A stretch of 64,000 nt of DNA from Lasiosphaeria ovina (GCA_033439765.1 JAULSN010000001.1:4712001-4776000), one strand, 5' to 3'. Counted from the stretch's first letter, positions 1 to 11,479 are shown. Notes: generated by a model from the sequence alone, not told the origin. Program-made: numbers and translations.

Positions 1-1366
1 CCCGTCACCAGCCACAATGACGGGCATGCGGCACGCGACTCACCAGAGCAGCGCAGCGCAGCGCAGTGCAGTGCAGTGCAGTCGACTGCAGAACCAAATG
101 CTTAGCACTAGGCCTTGCCGCGATAGGCTCCGCGGTGTTATTCTGTTAATCTCACCGCTACTGCGCGCAGTGCAGCAGCTTGTTCGTCATGATTCGCCCG
201 TGGCTGCAGACCCGGCCCGGTTCGTGTCTTGAAAGCTGCATCGGTCAACTTCCCACCTGGGCAGTTGGCGTCTTGCCACCGAGCACACGAAAGAGCCACG
301 AAAACACTCGAGAACCTCGCATAATTCGACTCGATTCGGCCAAAGGGTGGCCTTTGGTCTTGTCGCCTTATCGGTGGCCTATGGGGTCTGCCGGCGTCGC
401 CGCCTCCAGGTGTTACCCAGACCCTCCAGTCCAATCGAACATACCTTCTACTTCTATCATCTGCTAGACCACCTGCCAGCCAGCGTAAAACGCACCAAAA
501 CTAGTGCCCCCCGACTAATTGGCCGCTTAGGGAAGGTATTTGACAGACTTTTGAGACTAACCTCCACTTTGGGCCGGAAAATTCCGAAAGTAGTCGGATA
601 CCAAAGACATTGTCATTCTTTTTCATTCTTGCCCTATTCTTAGCTAATGCATCTTTGTCTCTCTGCCTAGCGCCTGGCTTAGCCGTACTTTCTCTTGCTG
701 GGCCTCTCAGCTCGGTCTGCGTGCCCAGCCAGCATGGTTCTAAGGATTGATTGTTTTCGTGGCTGACCTGCACTGTCTTCGGTCACGTCGCACCGTATCC
801 GTAACACTGTTTGGCCATGGATGGGGCCAAGCTCATTTGTATGCAGACAAGAAACCAGGCGCTGCTGCAAGATCCCGAGGATAGGCCCTGGGAGCGAACC
901 GGCTACCATGGTGAACAATCCTGCTAGTGTTCCCAAACCCGCGGTTTGCAGAGTCACCCTGACTACCCACCCCGTCCATGCACGCGCATCGGTCTACGAT
1001 CGCCACACTGCATGCTTACATTCTCGGCATGGATTAATGCAGCATTGCCCCGTAAGGCTGAACGTAGCAAGTACGACAGAATCCAAGAAGGAGCAAGTCC
1101 GTGTTCGTGTTTCAAGACAATATCCATAAGCCTCTCTTTTTTCTCCTCCGTCATTCCGTTGGATCTGGACGTGTCACCACAACATGATGGACGATCCTCA
1201 GCAAACACGACGCCGGCTTGCCTACTTGAGATTTATAATATCTCCGTTATAAATATTCCCATCAGAGGGCCCCTTTACCATCAATCTCTCCTTGCCGGCA
1301 TAACTATCCCCACGCAGCTATCCATCCTCGCCCGCTCACTCAATGCTACTGACAGGCGTTGAAATC
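1..1366. other. 5' intergenic region, no gene seen
   Basis: No reading frame here shows family resemblance or plausible splicing. A short GCAGC/GCAGT microsatellite lies at about 45-90. AT-rich TATA-like stretches (TTATAATA, TTATAAATAT) at about 1232-1258 sit roughly 110-135 bases upstream of the Myb gene start and could belong to its promoter. Confidence 0.5.
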
Positions 1367-2663
1367 ATGTCGTCCGCAAATTCCCCCGCCGGTACTTATA
1401 CCCCGCGTGGCTTCCCGCCAAGCGCACAGAAGACACGGCAAGTCTGGACACAAGAAGAAGACCGGCTGCTTTCTAGTGCCGTCGCAAAGGGTGAGTATAA
1501 CCTGCTGCCCCGCCCTTGTCTCACCCATCGGTATCTCATTGCTGGTGTCCGCCGATCCACTAATCTTGTACTCAGAGACGCCCAAACATGGCTCCATCAG
1601 CTGGCACCGAGTCGCCGCCCACCTGCCTGGGCGCAACAACAAAGACTGCCGCAAGCGATGGCATTACAGCATTGCCAACACCATTCGGAAGGGCACGTGG
1701 ACGAGGGAGGAGGACCAAAAGCTGAGAGAGGCCGTTGAGGTGCACGGCGCACGGTGGAGCAAGATAGCCGAGGCCGTTGGGACGCGAAATGGGGATCAGT
1801 GCTGGAAGCGCTGGTATGACTGCCTCGACCCCCGCATCGACAAAAGCCCCTGGACACCAGAAGAGGTAACTTTATATTTTCCCCGATAGCAAGCATCGCT
1901 GACTCGTCTATAGGATACCAGGCTGCTGGAGAAGGTGACCGAGTGTGGACGGAACTGGACCGAGATTGTCAACAAGTACTTTGCCAATCGGACTTCGCTC
2001 TCGGCCAAAAACAGATTCAGCATCTTGCAGCGGAGGAGACAAGACCGAAGCACCCTATCCCCCTCGCCTTCGCTATCGTCCACCACCAACACGACGGGGT
2101 CGTTCTCGCCAGCTGCTACGGGGCCAGCGGCAACCCCAAGGCTCCTTTCCTCGCACATGACGGATTCAGACCCAGCAAACATGTTTGACCCCCTTATGAT
2201 AATGGGCAGCTTTAATGACGTCGACCTTGGGGAGCAGCCAGTGTATCAGCAGCAGCCACAGACGTCGCTGGCCGACAGTTGCTCCTGGTACTCTGCAGAC
2301 GGAGCCTTTTCGATCAGCAAAAGCTCGACGCCGGAACTCGCGGCTGGGACGACAATCATGATGATTCCCGACAATGCGCACAACTACCAGTGGACCAGTA
2401 ACCCCGCCTCCACGTGGGGTTCTCCCAGCTTCAGAGCACACGACGGCTTCGGGGCCGACGGCAGCAACCCAGTCGCTCTTACAGCCATGAGCAGCCCGTC
2501 ATACAACCCCGGCTTGGTGGCTCTAGAAACCTCGGAGGCTCCCAGCTACAACATCTCGTCCGATTACTACTCAAGCCATGGTCATTACGATGCGCAGGCT
2601 CCCCTCTCGTCCATGTACGACGGCAGCTTGCTGAGCCCCCAGACCAGTTACACGTCGTGGTGA
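1367..2663 (+). CDS. Myb/SANT-domain transcription factor, three repeats
   Basis: Predicted nuclear DNA-binding regulator of 387 aa. Three exons: 1367-1490, 1576-1865 and 1914-2663. The introns are 85 and 48 nt with GTGAGT and GTAACT donors, and both junctions keep the Myb repeats in frame. Three tandem SANT repeats occupy about residues 25-180. The first (VWTQEEDRLL ... WHRVAAHLPGRNNKDCRKRW) is interrupted by intron 1. The second (GTWTREEDQKLREAV ... WSKIAEAVGTRNGDQCWKRW) and third (SPWTPEEDTRLLEKV ... WTEIVNKYF) keep the regularly spaced tryptophans. The rest is a Ser/Thr/Pro-rich disordered tail. An in-frame upstream ATG at 1343 exists; 1367 is preferred because the leader is then not Leu/Ile-rich. 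The repeats resemble c-Myb R1R2R3, but the fungal target genes cannot be inferred. It is not the developmental regulator FlbD, whose Myb region is arranged differently. Confidence 0.88.
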
Positions 2664-4762
2664 TGCGAGCGACAGGAACTCGGCTTTTCCTTTTTGTCTT
2701 TTTGAATTCTATAAATTTTTTTTAAAGGACAGTCAAAAGGCTACAATGGTCGAGGGTAGAGTTTGGATCTTTTTTTTTTCTGTGGAAGTCGGAAGTCGAA
2801 TTGCGAGGCTGGACCTCGTACGGATACTCCCTTGGTGCGAGTCAGGTTGGGGCATGCATTTTCAGCTGGTGGGATTTAAATTGTCTCCTTTGCTTTGGTC
2901 ATTCATCTCTATTGGGCGTTTCTTTTGTCCCTACTTCCTCGGCGTCGGCGCATTGGTTGGAGTCCCTATCCTAGGACAAGGCTCGGTCTAGACCTACAGA
3001 CAGATTTCTGTTGCATTTCGTGATTGAGATACCTTTTCCTTCTCCCCGCTTGGGTTATTCAGCGCTGTTATAGATGCAGGGTTAAATATCGGAATTCGGG
3101 CACTCCGTTGTTCTCTATTGAAAACTGTGAGTGGAACAAATCATTTCGCTGGGATTCAGAGTAGAATAGTTAAACGGTCACGACTTTGTGCCGCATTTCA
3201 GGCGCCATCGCTCGTGTCTTTGCGAGGTCGTGTTCGGGTGTCATGAGCTCACTGCGTGGGTAGGTAGTGACGTAAGTTAGGCGCCTAAAGTCAGATATTT
3301 CCCGCGGAAGAGGGCGGGTGCTGATGGGATTTGGATCCGAGTGGTGAGGTCGGATCCTTTCTCTCTGTGAAACTGAAACTAGAACTAGTACAATAGTACC
3401 GTAGGTACCTAGTAGGTAGCCCGTCGCCTCTGCGGTGAGCCGGGCATCGTATTGTAATGCAAAAAAAAGAACATTTCTTCTGCAGGTTCAATACGTGATG
3501 AGCGAGCGTACCAAGCTTACCTACTTCCATGGTATTAGGCGACAGTTTACCTAGGATTATTGCCCGCCGGCGATGTCGGCAAGATTTTAGAAGAACTCGG
3601 GCCGGTGCCTATAGGCCGCCTTGCAGGTCGCGTCGGATTTCACTGGAACACGCGAGTTTAAATTACCATGCTAATCCGAAATAGCCCTTCGCCGCTTGCG
3701 ACACTAGCCGGTATTGACTGCGCAGGCATGACTTGCGTATCAAATTCTGATCAGAGCCTACTCAAAAGTGACAGGGCGGGATTGCCGGCACCGCCGTCTT
3801 TTGAAATTTCTTGGTAATCAGTAGTATTTTACCTGCGTTACCTAATATCTGCCTACCTACGTACCTTTATTTCCAGGGTTGGTTGGATAACGGCTGTGGA
3901 TACAATAGGGTAGGACTGCACGACGAGGCTGTGACGGGGACTTCCCCGACTTTCTGCGATTTGGGCCGGACGTTGAATAGGGATCCCGTTGAGCAGCCGG
4001 CTTTGGTAAAACCGTAAAAGGCTATTGCAAATCTGATTGTAGCAATCGCTGCTATGTGCTGCGCTGTTAACATTCCATGTGTTGGGCAAGCATAATATGA
4101 AAGTATGTGCAGGTCCTATTGCCTGCTTGTCAAGTTTTTTTCCACGCAAATGGCGTATTACTCACCCATTCCGTCACTCGCGGTGAATCATCCCATGTCT
4201 ATTGTCTTGCGGCGAGAACAATACAAGTAGCAGCGGCTCCGGACGTGATAACCTGGGAAGTTTCCGTCTAGATGAATAGCCTCAACGTCATCTATTGAAC
4301 GCAACAATACTAGACTGTTCATATAGCTATCTACAACCTGAAATCTTGCACAATTGATTCGATTCTCGTGGAGTAGCTTCCAGCTTCTGCTCAAGTTCCC
4401 GCTGCCTATATATTTTCCTCCTCTACTCCTTGAGGCGGTCTCCGAATCTCTTACCTCTCCTGAGCTCTAACTTGAAGAGAAAGCATCACATCACACATTC
4501 ACGACCACACAAGTCTCACCACTCCTCACAGAATATTACGCCGCCTGTTAGATACCTCGCCTTGGCAGTCAAGAGGAAAATGGGATAGCACATACACACC
4601 CACACACAAAGCGACACAATGGCTTCCACAGTACAAGTCAGAGTCTAGCAGGGCCCCCCCTACTTTGTTCTCGAAAACGGTAATTACGAACCATACCATC
4701 CCTGACTATGCGCACCAAAACCACCAACACATGCTGACCCGTTCCGACTCTGTTCCCTGCCG
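2664..4762. other. Intergenic, no gene seen
   Basis: AT-richer DNA downstream of the Myb gene. Reading frames are short and none resembles a protein family. It probably holds the Myb 3' UTR and upstream sequence of a weakly supported gene at 4793. Confidence 0.5.
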
Positions 4763-4792
4763 GTGACAGTTATCATCCCGGCCGGTGCAGCG

Positions 4793-5107
4793 ATGCACAA
4801 CGCAGCGAAATACCTCGTCGGCGCGTGGATCCGCCGCGGCGTCTCGCTGCCGCTGCTGCGGAGCGACAACCTGCACTCGCTGCGCTCGGTGCCGCCCCTC
4901 ACGGCAGCGTTCTACTTCCACGCGGCCATTGGCCGGTGCATCGACAACTGCATCCTGTTTGTCCGCGGCCTGTACAGTGCCGAGGCTCGTGTGGGGGAGA
5001 TGAGGGATGGGGGGGGGGGAGGAGAGGCAGAGGAAGATGAAGAGGAGGATGATGAGGATGATGAGGAGGATGAGGATGATGAGGAGTTTTACAAGATGGA
5101 CGAGTAG
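4793..5107 (+). CDS. Small protein with acidic C-terminal tail (weak gene call)
   Basis: I do not recognise this protein. From the ATG at 4793 it is 104 aa. The N-terminal ~65 residues look like a folded segment (AKYLVGAWIRRGVSLPLL, then a hydrophobic Cys-containing stretch). A glycine run follows and then an almost pure Asp/Glu tail of about 30 residues ending FYKMDE. The frame is open upstream to a TGA near 4704 with no ATG, so the true start may be spliced from an upstream exon; a possible one begins at the ATG at 4620, but its phase does not match the obvious acceptors. The acidic repeat alone could keep a random frame open, so the call is weak. Confidence 0.35.
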   Translation: MHNAAKYLVGAWIRRGVSLPLLRSDNLHSLRSVPPLTAAFYFHAAIGRCIDNCILFVRGLYSAEARVGEMRDGGGGGEAEEDEEEDDEDDEEDEDDEEFYKMDE

Positions 5108-6068
5108 ATTGGCGGTGAGGGGTGTGTCAAACGGAGCCACCAGGAAGGAGAGTGGGAGCCGGTGCCTTGCTATCCTAGGCGCCGTGCATAATATATATTC
5201 TTTTCTTTCCCGGAACTCATGGCTTTGCATTATCATCTATATGTGTGTCTTTCGTGAGAATTATCTCAGCTACCTAATCTAGCTCATCCTGCTCTTTGAC
5301 CTTGGCGGCAGCCTCACAACGACCTTTCCAACCGAGCAACTTTAGAGCGCAGATATGCCGGGGGCCGGTAATCTTTGCGGTGCAAGCCAAAGAATAATCA
5401 CTGCCCTGTAACAACACCATCGAGACGACGAAGAATATAAGATTCCGAGATATCAATATCCCGGTGCCATCGTCGACTGGGCGGAAGATGGCCCTAGAAT
5501 CTTGACCAAGGGCGCCGGCACAAACATGTTCATCGTCGTCAGCGTTCATCTTCAAGACGTATACCCAGCGCCCAAGTACCTACGCGGTGCGGAGCCGGGT
5601 CGTCGTCCCGCTGGTGCGACGAACGTGAGGCGCAGCAGCAACGCATCGGCAAAGTTCGACGCCCTCGTCGCCCCAGCCGCGGCTGCCCCGGATTATCTCG
5701 GCCGACGCGATCATGTCAAGATGCGGTGAAAAACGCGCCCATCCGTCGTTGTTGAAATCCCACAAAATCGGCACATGTCGTTTCGTGGTCGTTGATTTGT
5801 CCGGCTGGCTGAGACCCAGACACATCCGCGCCGTGCTCGGTTGGGTTACCAAAATCTCCGCTCTAAAGCTGGAGATCAATGGTAGCAAAGACTCTGGAGA
5901 CTGTCTAGACATGTTGGAATAGCGGCATTAGTGACCGTACTCCAGGAGGGAGGTGGCGCGAGTCACGTACCTACACACGTACCCAACGGGCACGTGGTCG
6001 CACGGACCTCGCGCACACAACCTCCAAAACCAGACCCGCATATAGATTTCCTACATAGACGTAATATA
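5108..6068. other. Intergenic with a possible gene relic on the minus strand
   Basis: On the minus strand, 5912 to 5274 reads as 213 codons interrupted only by one TAG at 5580-5582. No domain is recognised and no splice pair removes the stop convincingly. It may be a gene relic or chance. Confidence 0.25.
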
Positions 6069-6338
6069 CGGAACATGGGGCCAAAAGTCTTCGTCACTCT
6101 CTTGTACCTGCCTTACGTAAGGACAGTGCTTAAAGAACTGTATTATTGCTCCAAGGTTTAGGGGCTTGAAGCTGCATTATAGCGCTGAAATCCCTATATG
6201 CTAGTGGCTTGACCCCTAATACCTTTGTGTTTTAGCGAAGTACTCACACAGTATTGATAGTAGGGGGATTTTCTAGGCACTGCCTTTACGTAAGGCTAGT
6301 CCCAAAGGATTGACGAAGACTTTTAGCCCCATGTTCCA
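6069..6338. mobile_element. MITE, probable Tc1/mariner type with TA target duplication
   Basis: A 270-bp element with long terminal inverted repeats and no coding capacity. The left end CGGAACATGGGGCCAAAAG and the reverse complement of the right end TGGAACATGGGGCTAAAAG match almost perfectly, and weaker symmetry extends about 60 bases inward, including the shared CCTTACGTAA block (about 6112 and 6281). TA dinucleotides flank both ends (6067-6068 and 6339-6340), as expected for a Tc1/mariner target-site duplication. The centre has a second imperfect inverted repeat around 6155-6235. With no transposase it would depend on an element elsewhere in the genome. Confidence 0.75.
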
Positions 6339-7219
6339 TAGCATCAATCAGAACCACTTTTATACCCAGACCTATAGTAGTACTACCACACCCACTTCTA
6401 GGCACGACTTCGTAGCCGGAATACCACGAACAAGATACCTAGGTCACTTTGAGCCAGGCCACTTCGAGCCAGGCCATAATTGAATTTGCCGAGAAGCCCC
6501 CCCCCCCTAGTTCATGGATTTATCACAAGAAATTCGCACAATGACTTAGCACCGCATCTTGAAGAACGGGGATGGACCCGAACGTGGGTGCCTTACAACC
6601 GTATACGGTAGTTCAATTGGTCGCTAATTACGAATTATGTCGAATAATTAGATAGTGGGAGCGTGATTAATTAACGTATAATCAAACATTTGCCGTTTCT
6701 TTCTCAATGATCGCTGACACTCTGCTAGAAGGCGGAAGTGTCTAATTACCTATTGCGCTCTCCCAAGTGAACTAGGCACTAATTAGACCAGGACTAAATG
6801 GACTAGTGATCCAACCAAACTGGCCTGGCTAACTACCCAGCTGTGACGAATACTGTGAAGTAGACTCTTCAGAGGGTAGAAAGAGCAAAAGCAACATCCT
6901 TATATTCTCTCTGACCATGTCGATCATCTGTGGGCTCTACTACGGTAGAATTGTAGTGCAAACATTTGGTGGTGAGATGGAATAGATAGTAATTGTCTGT
7001 GCGGCTTTCAAGCTGTACGCGAGTTCTTTTCACATTTGACTGTCTTGAAGCATCCGACTCTCCCAGAGCAAACTTCAATGTCTTAATTCGTGTTTAGATT
7101 GATGACCCTGATGCCTATGTACCTGCTACTAAGCGTGACGAGTTTCGCATATCACGGCGCCCACCTAAGAAATCCTAGGAATTCGCACGGCCGCTCATAA
7201 GTCCAACATGTAATCGAAA
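6339..7219. other. AT-rich intergenic region, no gene seen
   Basis: Sequence rich in AT and in stop codons in all frames. It lies between the MITE and the 3' end of the small gene at 7220. Nothing else recognised. Confidence 0.5.
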
Positions 7220-7518
7220 TCAGTTGGTGCTGGACCGGCCGCCCTGGCCCCTGTCGGGGCCCTGGGCGAGCCCTTGGCTCTGTCCGCCGCTGGCGTTCAT
7301 GCCCTCGAGGCCAGCGCCCTTCTCGACGTCGGGCACCGGGGCTGTCTTGTCTGCTCGGCTGACTCGAGTCGACTTTGGGGGCGCTTTGTCAGTCAACTTC
7401 TTTCCACGACAATTCTGGTGGCATAAGTCAGACTTACTGGCTCCTCGCCGGCACCGTGGATGATGTTGTGGCCGGATTCAATGGCGTTGTCGGATGATCC
7501 GTCTCCGTTGCGAGGCAT
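7220..7518 (-). CDS. Small two-exon disordered protein, 77 aa
   Basis: Predicted protein of 77 aa from two exons: 7518-7438 (27 codons) and 7372-7220. The 65-nt intron at 7373-7437 has a GTAAGT donor, a CTGAC branch-like motif and a CAAAG acceptor, and leaves the frame in phase 0. The product begins MPRNGDGSSDNAIESGHNII and continues HGAGEEP; it ends in a Gly/Gln/Ser-rich stretch including GLEGMNASGG. Composition predicts intrinsic disorder, with no signal peptide or membrane segment. Small Gly/Asn-rich proteins starting MPxNGDGSSDN are, from memory, common in Sordariomycetes and of unknown function; I infer membership but cannot verify it. It is divergently transcribed from the Nudix gene at 8142. 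Confidence 0.62.
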
Positions 7519-8141
7519 CTTTGTTCAATGTGCTGATGACTTGATGATGAGAGGGGTTTTTCGGCGTGTTTTCTCACGGCGAATGTTTTGAGGGTGTCGT
7601 GTTGATGTTAGAACTTTTTGTGTGGCGGGTGGTTTACGGAAGACCAAGAGGAGAGGAGAGCCCAATATTTGTATTCCGCACTTGGGCTATTCTGATCGAT
7701 CGATCATGACGCAATTAGGTTCCTGTCGTCTTATTCAACCCTCGTCATGTGACGTCTGTGATGTCAACTGTGGGGCCGGGGGACACCCCTGGAACATTCG
7801 GCTCTCGGCATGGAAGGGTCCGCCTTTGAGCGGCCCAGGCTCCCTGCCGCCCCTAATTTCCCCTCACAGTGGTGCCTTGCAGTGCAGCCCGTCCAAAACC
7901 TTGAACTAATCCCGGACGCCCAGGAGATACGCACTCGAAGAGGCTCAGCCTCGGGATGATGAGAGGCCTCTTGACACGAATTTGTCTATTTATTATCATG
8001 CCAATCGCCCTGACGGCGCTGTACCAGAGCAGATCAGCCATCGCCCGCCGCTGGCCCACGTGCATCCCGCAGGCTTCTGTCCTCGGCTGGCGTCCCCGCG
8101 ACCTCGCCATACAACGTGTAGGCTCTAGAACTGCTGCTGCT
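7519..8141. promoter_or_regulatory. Bidirectional intergenic region
   Basis: This 623-base gap separates the divergently transcribed small gene (-) and Nudix hydrolase (+), so it must hold both promoters. A CRE-like TGACGTC is at about 7749. The right-hand part (from 7956) may instead encode an N-terminal extension of the Nudix protein. Confidence 0.45.
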
Positions 8142-9135
8142 ATGTCGACCTTCCACCACCCGGACTTTGATGTCCCCGTCACGCTACCCGACGGACTCTC
8201 GAAAGAGCAAGTCCTCAACTTCTACCCCTTTGCCGTATGTCAACTATCTCGGCACAAGAGCCCGCCCTAGGTCATGGACACTCGGGCTGTCTACGCGGCG
8301 GCCCGAGACGTGCCATATAGCAGTAACCAAGTAACTTCCATGTACCTCGAGCTAATCACAGACCCCACAGTCGTGGATCTCGACGCTCGAGAACTCGCTA
8401 GACCTGCAGAAACAGACCTCCTCGCACCCGTTCCACTCGGACCCGTACTCGCTGCGCTCCGTTACGGTGCAGGCGTTCGACCTGTTCGGGCAGCGCGTCG
8501 GCTTCCTAAAGCTGACGTCGGACGTGTCCAACGGCGCGGGCGAGAAGCTGTCGGGCGCCGTGTTCCTGCGCGGGCCCAGCGTGGCCATGCTGGTGATCCT
8601 GGTGCCCGACGACGCGCCGGCCGGCTCCGACGAGCGCTACGTGCTCCTCACCGTGCAGCCGCGCGTGGCCGCCGGTAGTCTCGGCTTCGTCGAGATCCCC
8701 GCCGGCATGGTGGACGAGGCCGGCAGCTTTGCCGGCACCGCCGCGAAAGAGATCTACGAGGAGCTCGGGCTCGAGATCGCCGCCTCCGAGCTGACGAACC
8801 TCAGCGAGCTGGCGGCGCTGCCGTCTGAAGATGGGGCGGGGGCGGGCGCGGGCGCGGCCGAGACCAAGACGCAGGACGGCAATCTCCCCCGCGCCGTGTA
8901 CCCGTCGCCCGGCGCCTGCGATGAATACATTCCTATCTTCCTGCACCAGCGCCGCGTCCCGAGGGAGCAGCTGAGCGAGTGGACGGGCCGCCTGACGGGC
9001 CTGCGCGACGAGGGCGAGAAGATCACTCTCAAGCTTGTCAAGATGCAGAGTCTGTGGAGGGAATGCGCCAGAGATGCAAAGAGTCTTTCTGCGTTGGCCC
9101 TGTGGGAAGGCTTGCACAGAGAAGGAAAGGTCTAG
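8142..9135 (+). CDS. Nudix hydrolase, ADP-sugar diphosphatase-like (NUDX14-type)
   Basis: Predicted to hydrolyse a nucleoside diphosphate linked to a sugar; the family includes plant NUDX14 ADP-sugar diphosphatases. Two exons: 8142-8234 and 8371-9135; a 136-nt intron joins FYPFA to SWISTLENSLDLQ in phase 0, giving 285 aa. The Nudix box is residues 143-165. It keeps G143, the KEIYEE block (E158, E161, E162) and GL, but has Gly149 in place of the usual first Glu and Lys157 in place of Arg, a variant I recall from this subfamily. Residues 173-190 carry an inserted acidic then Gly/Ala-rich low-complexity loop. The frame is open upstream to ATGs at 7956 and 7998, which would add a 48-62 residue Arg-rich leader. 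The next Nudix gene lies tail-to-tail 120 bases away. Confidence 0.85.
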
Positions 9136-9255
9136 GATTCTTCTACGCCTTCTAACCGGCTTGGACGTCTAACCGTTGTTTTTGTTTCCGCCTCTATCCC
9201 GTTGCCGTCTTTCTCTACTCTTCTAGGATGATGTTTTTCTCGCTCCTCGGACTGT

Positions 9256-10181
9256 CTAGAGTTTAAACTTTTTGGCTATTTCGATACCCTCGGCGATGTT
9301 CGCTATGCGCGCGTCTATGGCGTACCCCAGATTATCCATCTTGATGCACGTCTCCCAGAGGTCTGCCAGCCGGACGTGGAAGACCTCGATGAACTCGTTC
9401 TCTTCGAGCTCGGGCTTTGGGTCCTGGTTCGCAGGCAGCCTCATGTCGACGCCCACGTGGACCATCTTGAGATTGGTGTTGCAGAAGCCGGGGTCTGGGG
9501 CAAGGGCGCGCGCAAGATAATAAAATGTCAGAAATAACGCAAACGATGCACGGAAGACAAGGATATGGCGAGCTTGCCGTTCCATATGACGGGCGACGTC
9601 TCGAGGATGTGTCCCACGTAGCCCGTCTCCTCCTTCAGCTCCCGGATGGCCGCCTCCTCGGCCGTCTCGCCCTCGTCGACCAGCCCAGCCGGCATCTCGA
9701 TGACGACTCTGTCGATCGGCGGGCGGTACTGCTTTTGCAGCACGATTTCGGGCCCTGCATCATCAACGCGCGGTTGGCATGGTTTTTATGGGTTTATCCA
9801 GAGGACCAACGGGAGATTGCTATACCCGACTCCCTTTCTAGTATCGCAACAATGCCTACGCCGTCGATTTCACTGCCCAGGGGCCTCGTTCGTCGTTCAG
9901 CGTACTCCCATGTCCGCGTGGTGCCCGTGGGGTCTTTGTATGTTGTTCTGGCTGGCTGTCAGATGTCGCCGGTTGGGTACCCCGGGGGAAGGGTTTTGGA
10001 CGGATTTACTTGACCAGAGCTGTCCACACCGCCTCGCTTTCGAGCTGTTGGCCAGGGTTGGTTAGGCTGCCTTGTTTATTTCTTCTTTTTATGCGGCTCA
10101 CTCGAGCCATTGGGTCATGAGAGGTAGGGGCAGACTTACGAGGGGCTCGGTCGAGAGAACCTTTGATACGCCTTGGGTCAT
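9256..10181 (-). CDS. Nudix hydrolase, ADP-ribose pyrophosphatase family (Ysa1-like)
   Basis: Predicted to cleave ADP-ribose to AMP and ribose 5-phosphate; 204 aa, the usual length for the family. Five exons on the minus strand: 10181-10140, 10044-10010, 9947-9826, 9754-9578 and 9494-9256, all in consistent phase. The protein starts [14 protein letters not shown] and carries the family block [12 protein letters not shown] ... [10 protein letters not shown]. It has a perfect Nudix box at residues 90-112 (G90, E96, R104, E105, E108, E109, G111). It ends with the family's [14 protein letters not shown] and [25 protein letters not shown] C terminus. The fourth intron (9495-9577) has a GC donor (GCAAGC) and a CCCCAG acceptor; no GT donor preserves the conserved W-N-D-P-G-F junction. 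Confidence 0.9.
9495..9577 (-). other. GC-AG intron in the ADP-ribose pyrophosphatase gene
   Basis: An 83-nt intron with donor AACG/GCAAGC and acceptor CCCCAG/ACCCC. Joining the exons rebuilds the conserved I-W-N-D-P-G-F-C segment exactly. Reading through instead meets a TGA within about 15 codons. Confidence 0.8.
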
Positions 10182-10818
10182 CTTTTGTCAGGTTTAATAT
10201 TTGCCTCTTAGGAAAGATGGCAGAGTAAAAATGTGCATATCACCTGAAACATGGCCGAGAATGCTTAACTTTTACATATCCATGGATACCTGTCCACGAA
10301 GCGGCGCCGAGCCCGCTGCCAGGACCCACTTTTCCGTGCTGCCACAGCGGTGAGAGCCCTCCCGCTCGCCGCTCGCCAGCGCATCGTGCTCCCCCGGGCT
10401 GCTGTGCGATGAGCTGGCCGCCTGTGAGTGGAAGCGCTGGGAGAGGCGTTTGTTCGGTTTTGGTTGTTCCATTCTTCTATTTGACGGGAACAGCATGCCC
10501 CTTTTCCTTTTTTTCCGTCTCTGGGTCCTTCTCCCTGGCTTGCGCTGTTGGTATCTTTGCAAGGGTTCTGTGTCTCCCAACGAATATCCTGCGAGAGGCT
10601 CAACTGTTTCCCTCACTCACCAGGAATACGGATTTCACCCATATATGGAGCGCCTACAATATTCTAGAAAAATCAGCAGATGGCCTACTAAATGCAATTG
10701 GTGTGCTATCTTCTCATTATGGACTATCCAGATACCCTACCCAAGCCAGCATTGGACAATATGCAGGAATAAGCCAGCCCAGTTTCCCTCTCACCACCAC
10801 TTGTAGATGGTTGAGCGA

Positions 10819-10847
10819 GTGTGTGCGTGCGTGCGTGCGTGCGTGCG
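10819..10847. repeat. GTGC tetranucleotide microsatellite
   Basis: Tandem GTGC/GCGT units, about seven copies, in the intergenic region upstream of the MFS gene. Confidence 0.85.
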
Positions 10848-11479
10848 ACAGACAACCACAATCTCAAATTCCGGGCTGGTCGCACTGTTCGCTGGTACTG
10901 TACATGTACGCTGGGGACGCAACCACTTGGAGAGCGGGAATGCAGGAACTGTATGTACGCGCAGCAGGACGCGCATCCCGTGCACGAGTGCAATACAGAC
11001 ACAACAATGTAACCTGTACTGTACATGTACATACACCCACCATAGCACTGGGGAGTCTGGATTCCAATTGCAATTCTATAGCTCGGACACGTTCGTCACG
11101 TAGCTCGTCATGCTGGTCTCGTCATGCCCTGCCGAAGTTGGGACGGTGGTTGAGAACCGCTTTAGAAGGAAGGTGCCAAGGTGGAGACCTCTACATAGTA
11201 CAAGTCTACAGAAAACAGTGGAGATCTTCAAAAAAGCAAGATTAGGTGATGACGGCGCTTGCGTGCCGAAAGGCTTGGCGCCGAGTGCGGGAACGGAGGC
11301 GATGGCGACAGGCGGACCGCGTGTTCGGAAAGACGTAACGCACGCGTAATAAATCCTCTAGAATTCCCTATCCAGGAATAGAGACCTAGAGAAGGCCCGT
11401 CGTTGATTTAAACCCTGGAAGGATCGCGACCTGACACTTGAAACACGGACCGCCAACCGCCGCCCGCCCGCCTCCCTGT

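Noticed and set aside
5274..5912. Minus-strand frame of 213 codons with one TAG
   Set aside because: No domain, no homolog in the window and no convincing intron; a single low-stop stretch of this length is expected by chance somewhere in 64 kb.
10409..11245. A 278-codon plus-strand frame in the intergenic region
   Set aside because: It runs through a GTGC microsatellite, lacks recognisable motifs and has non-coding composition.
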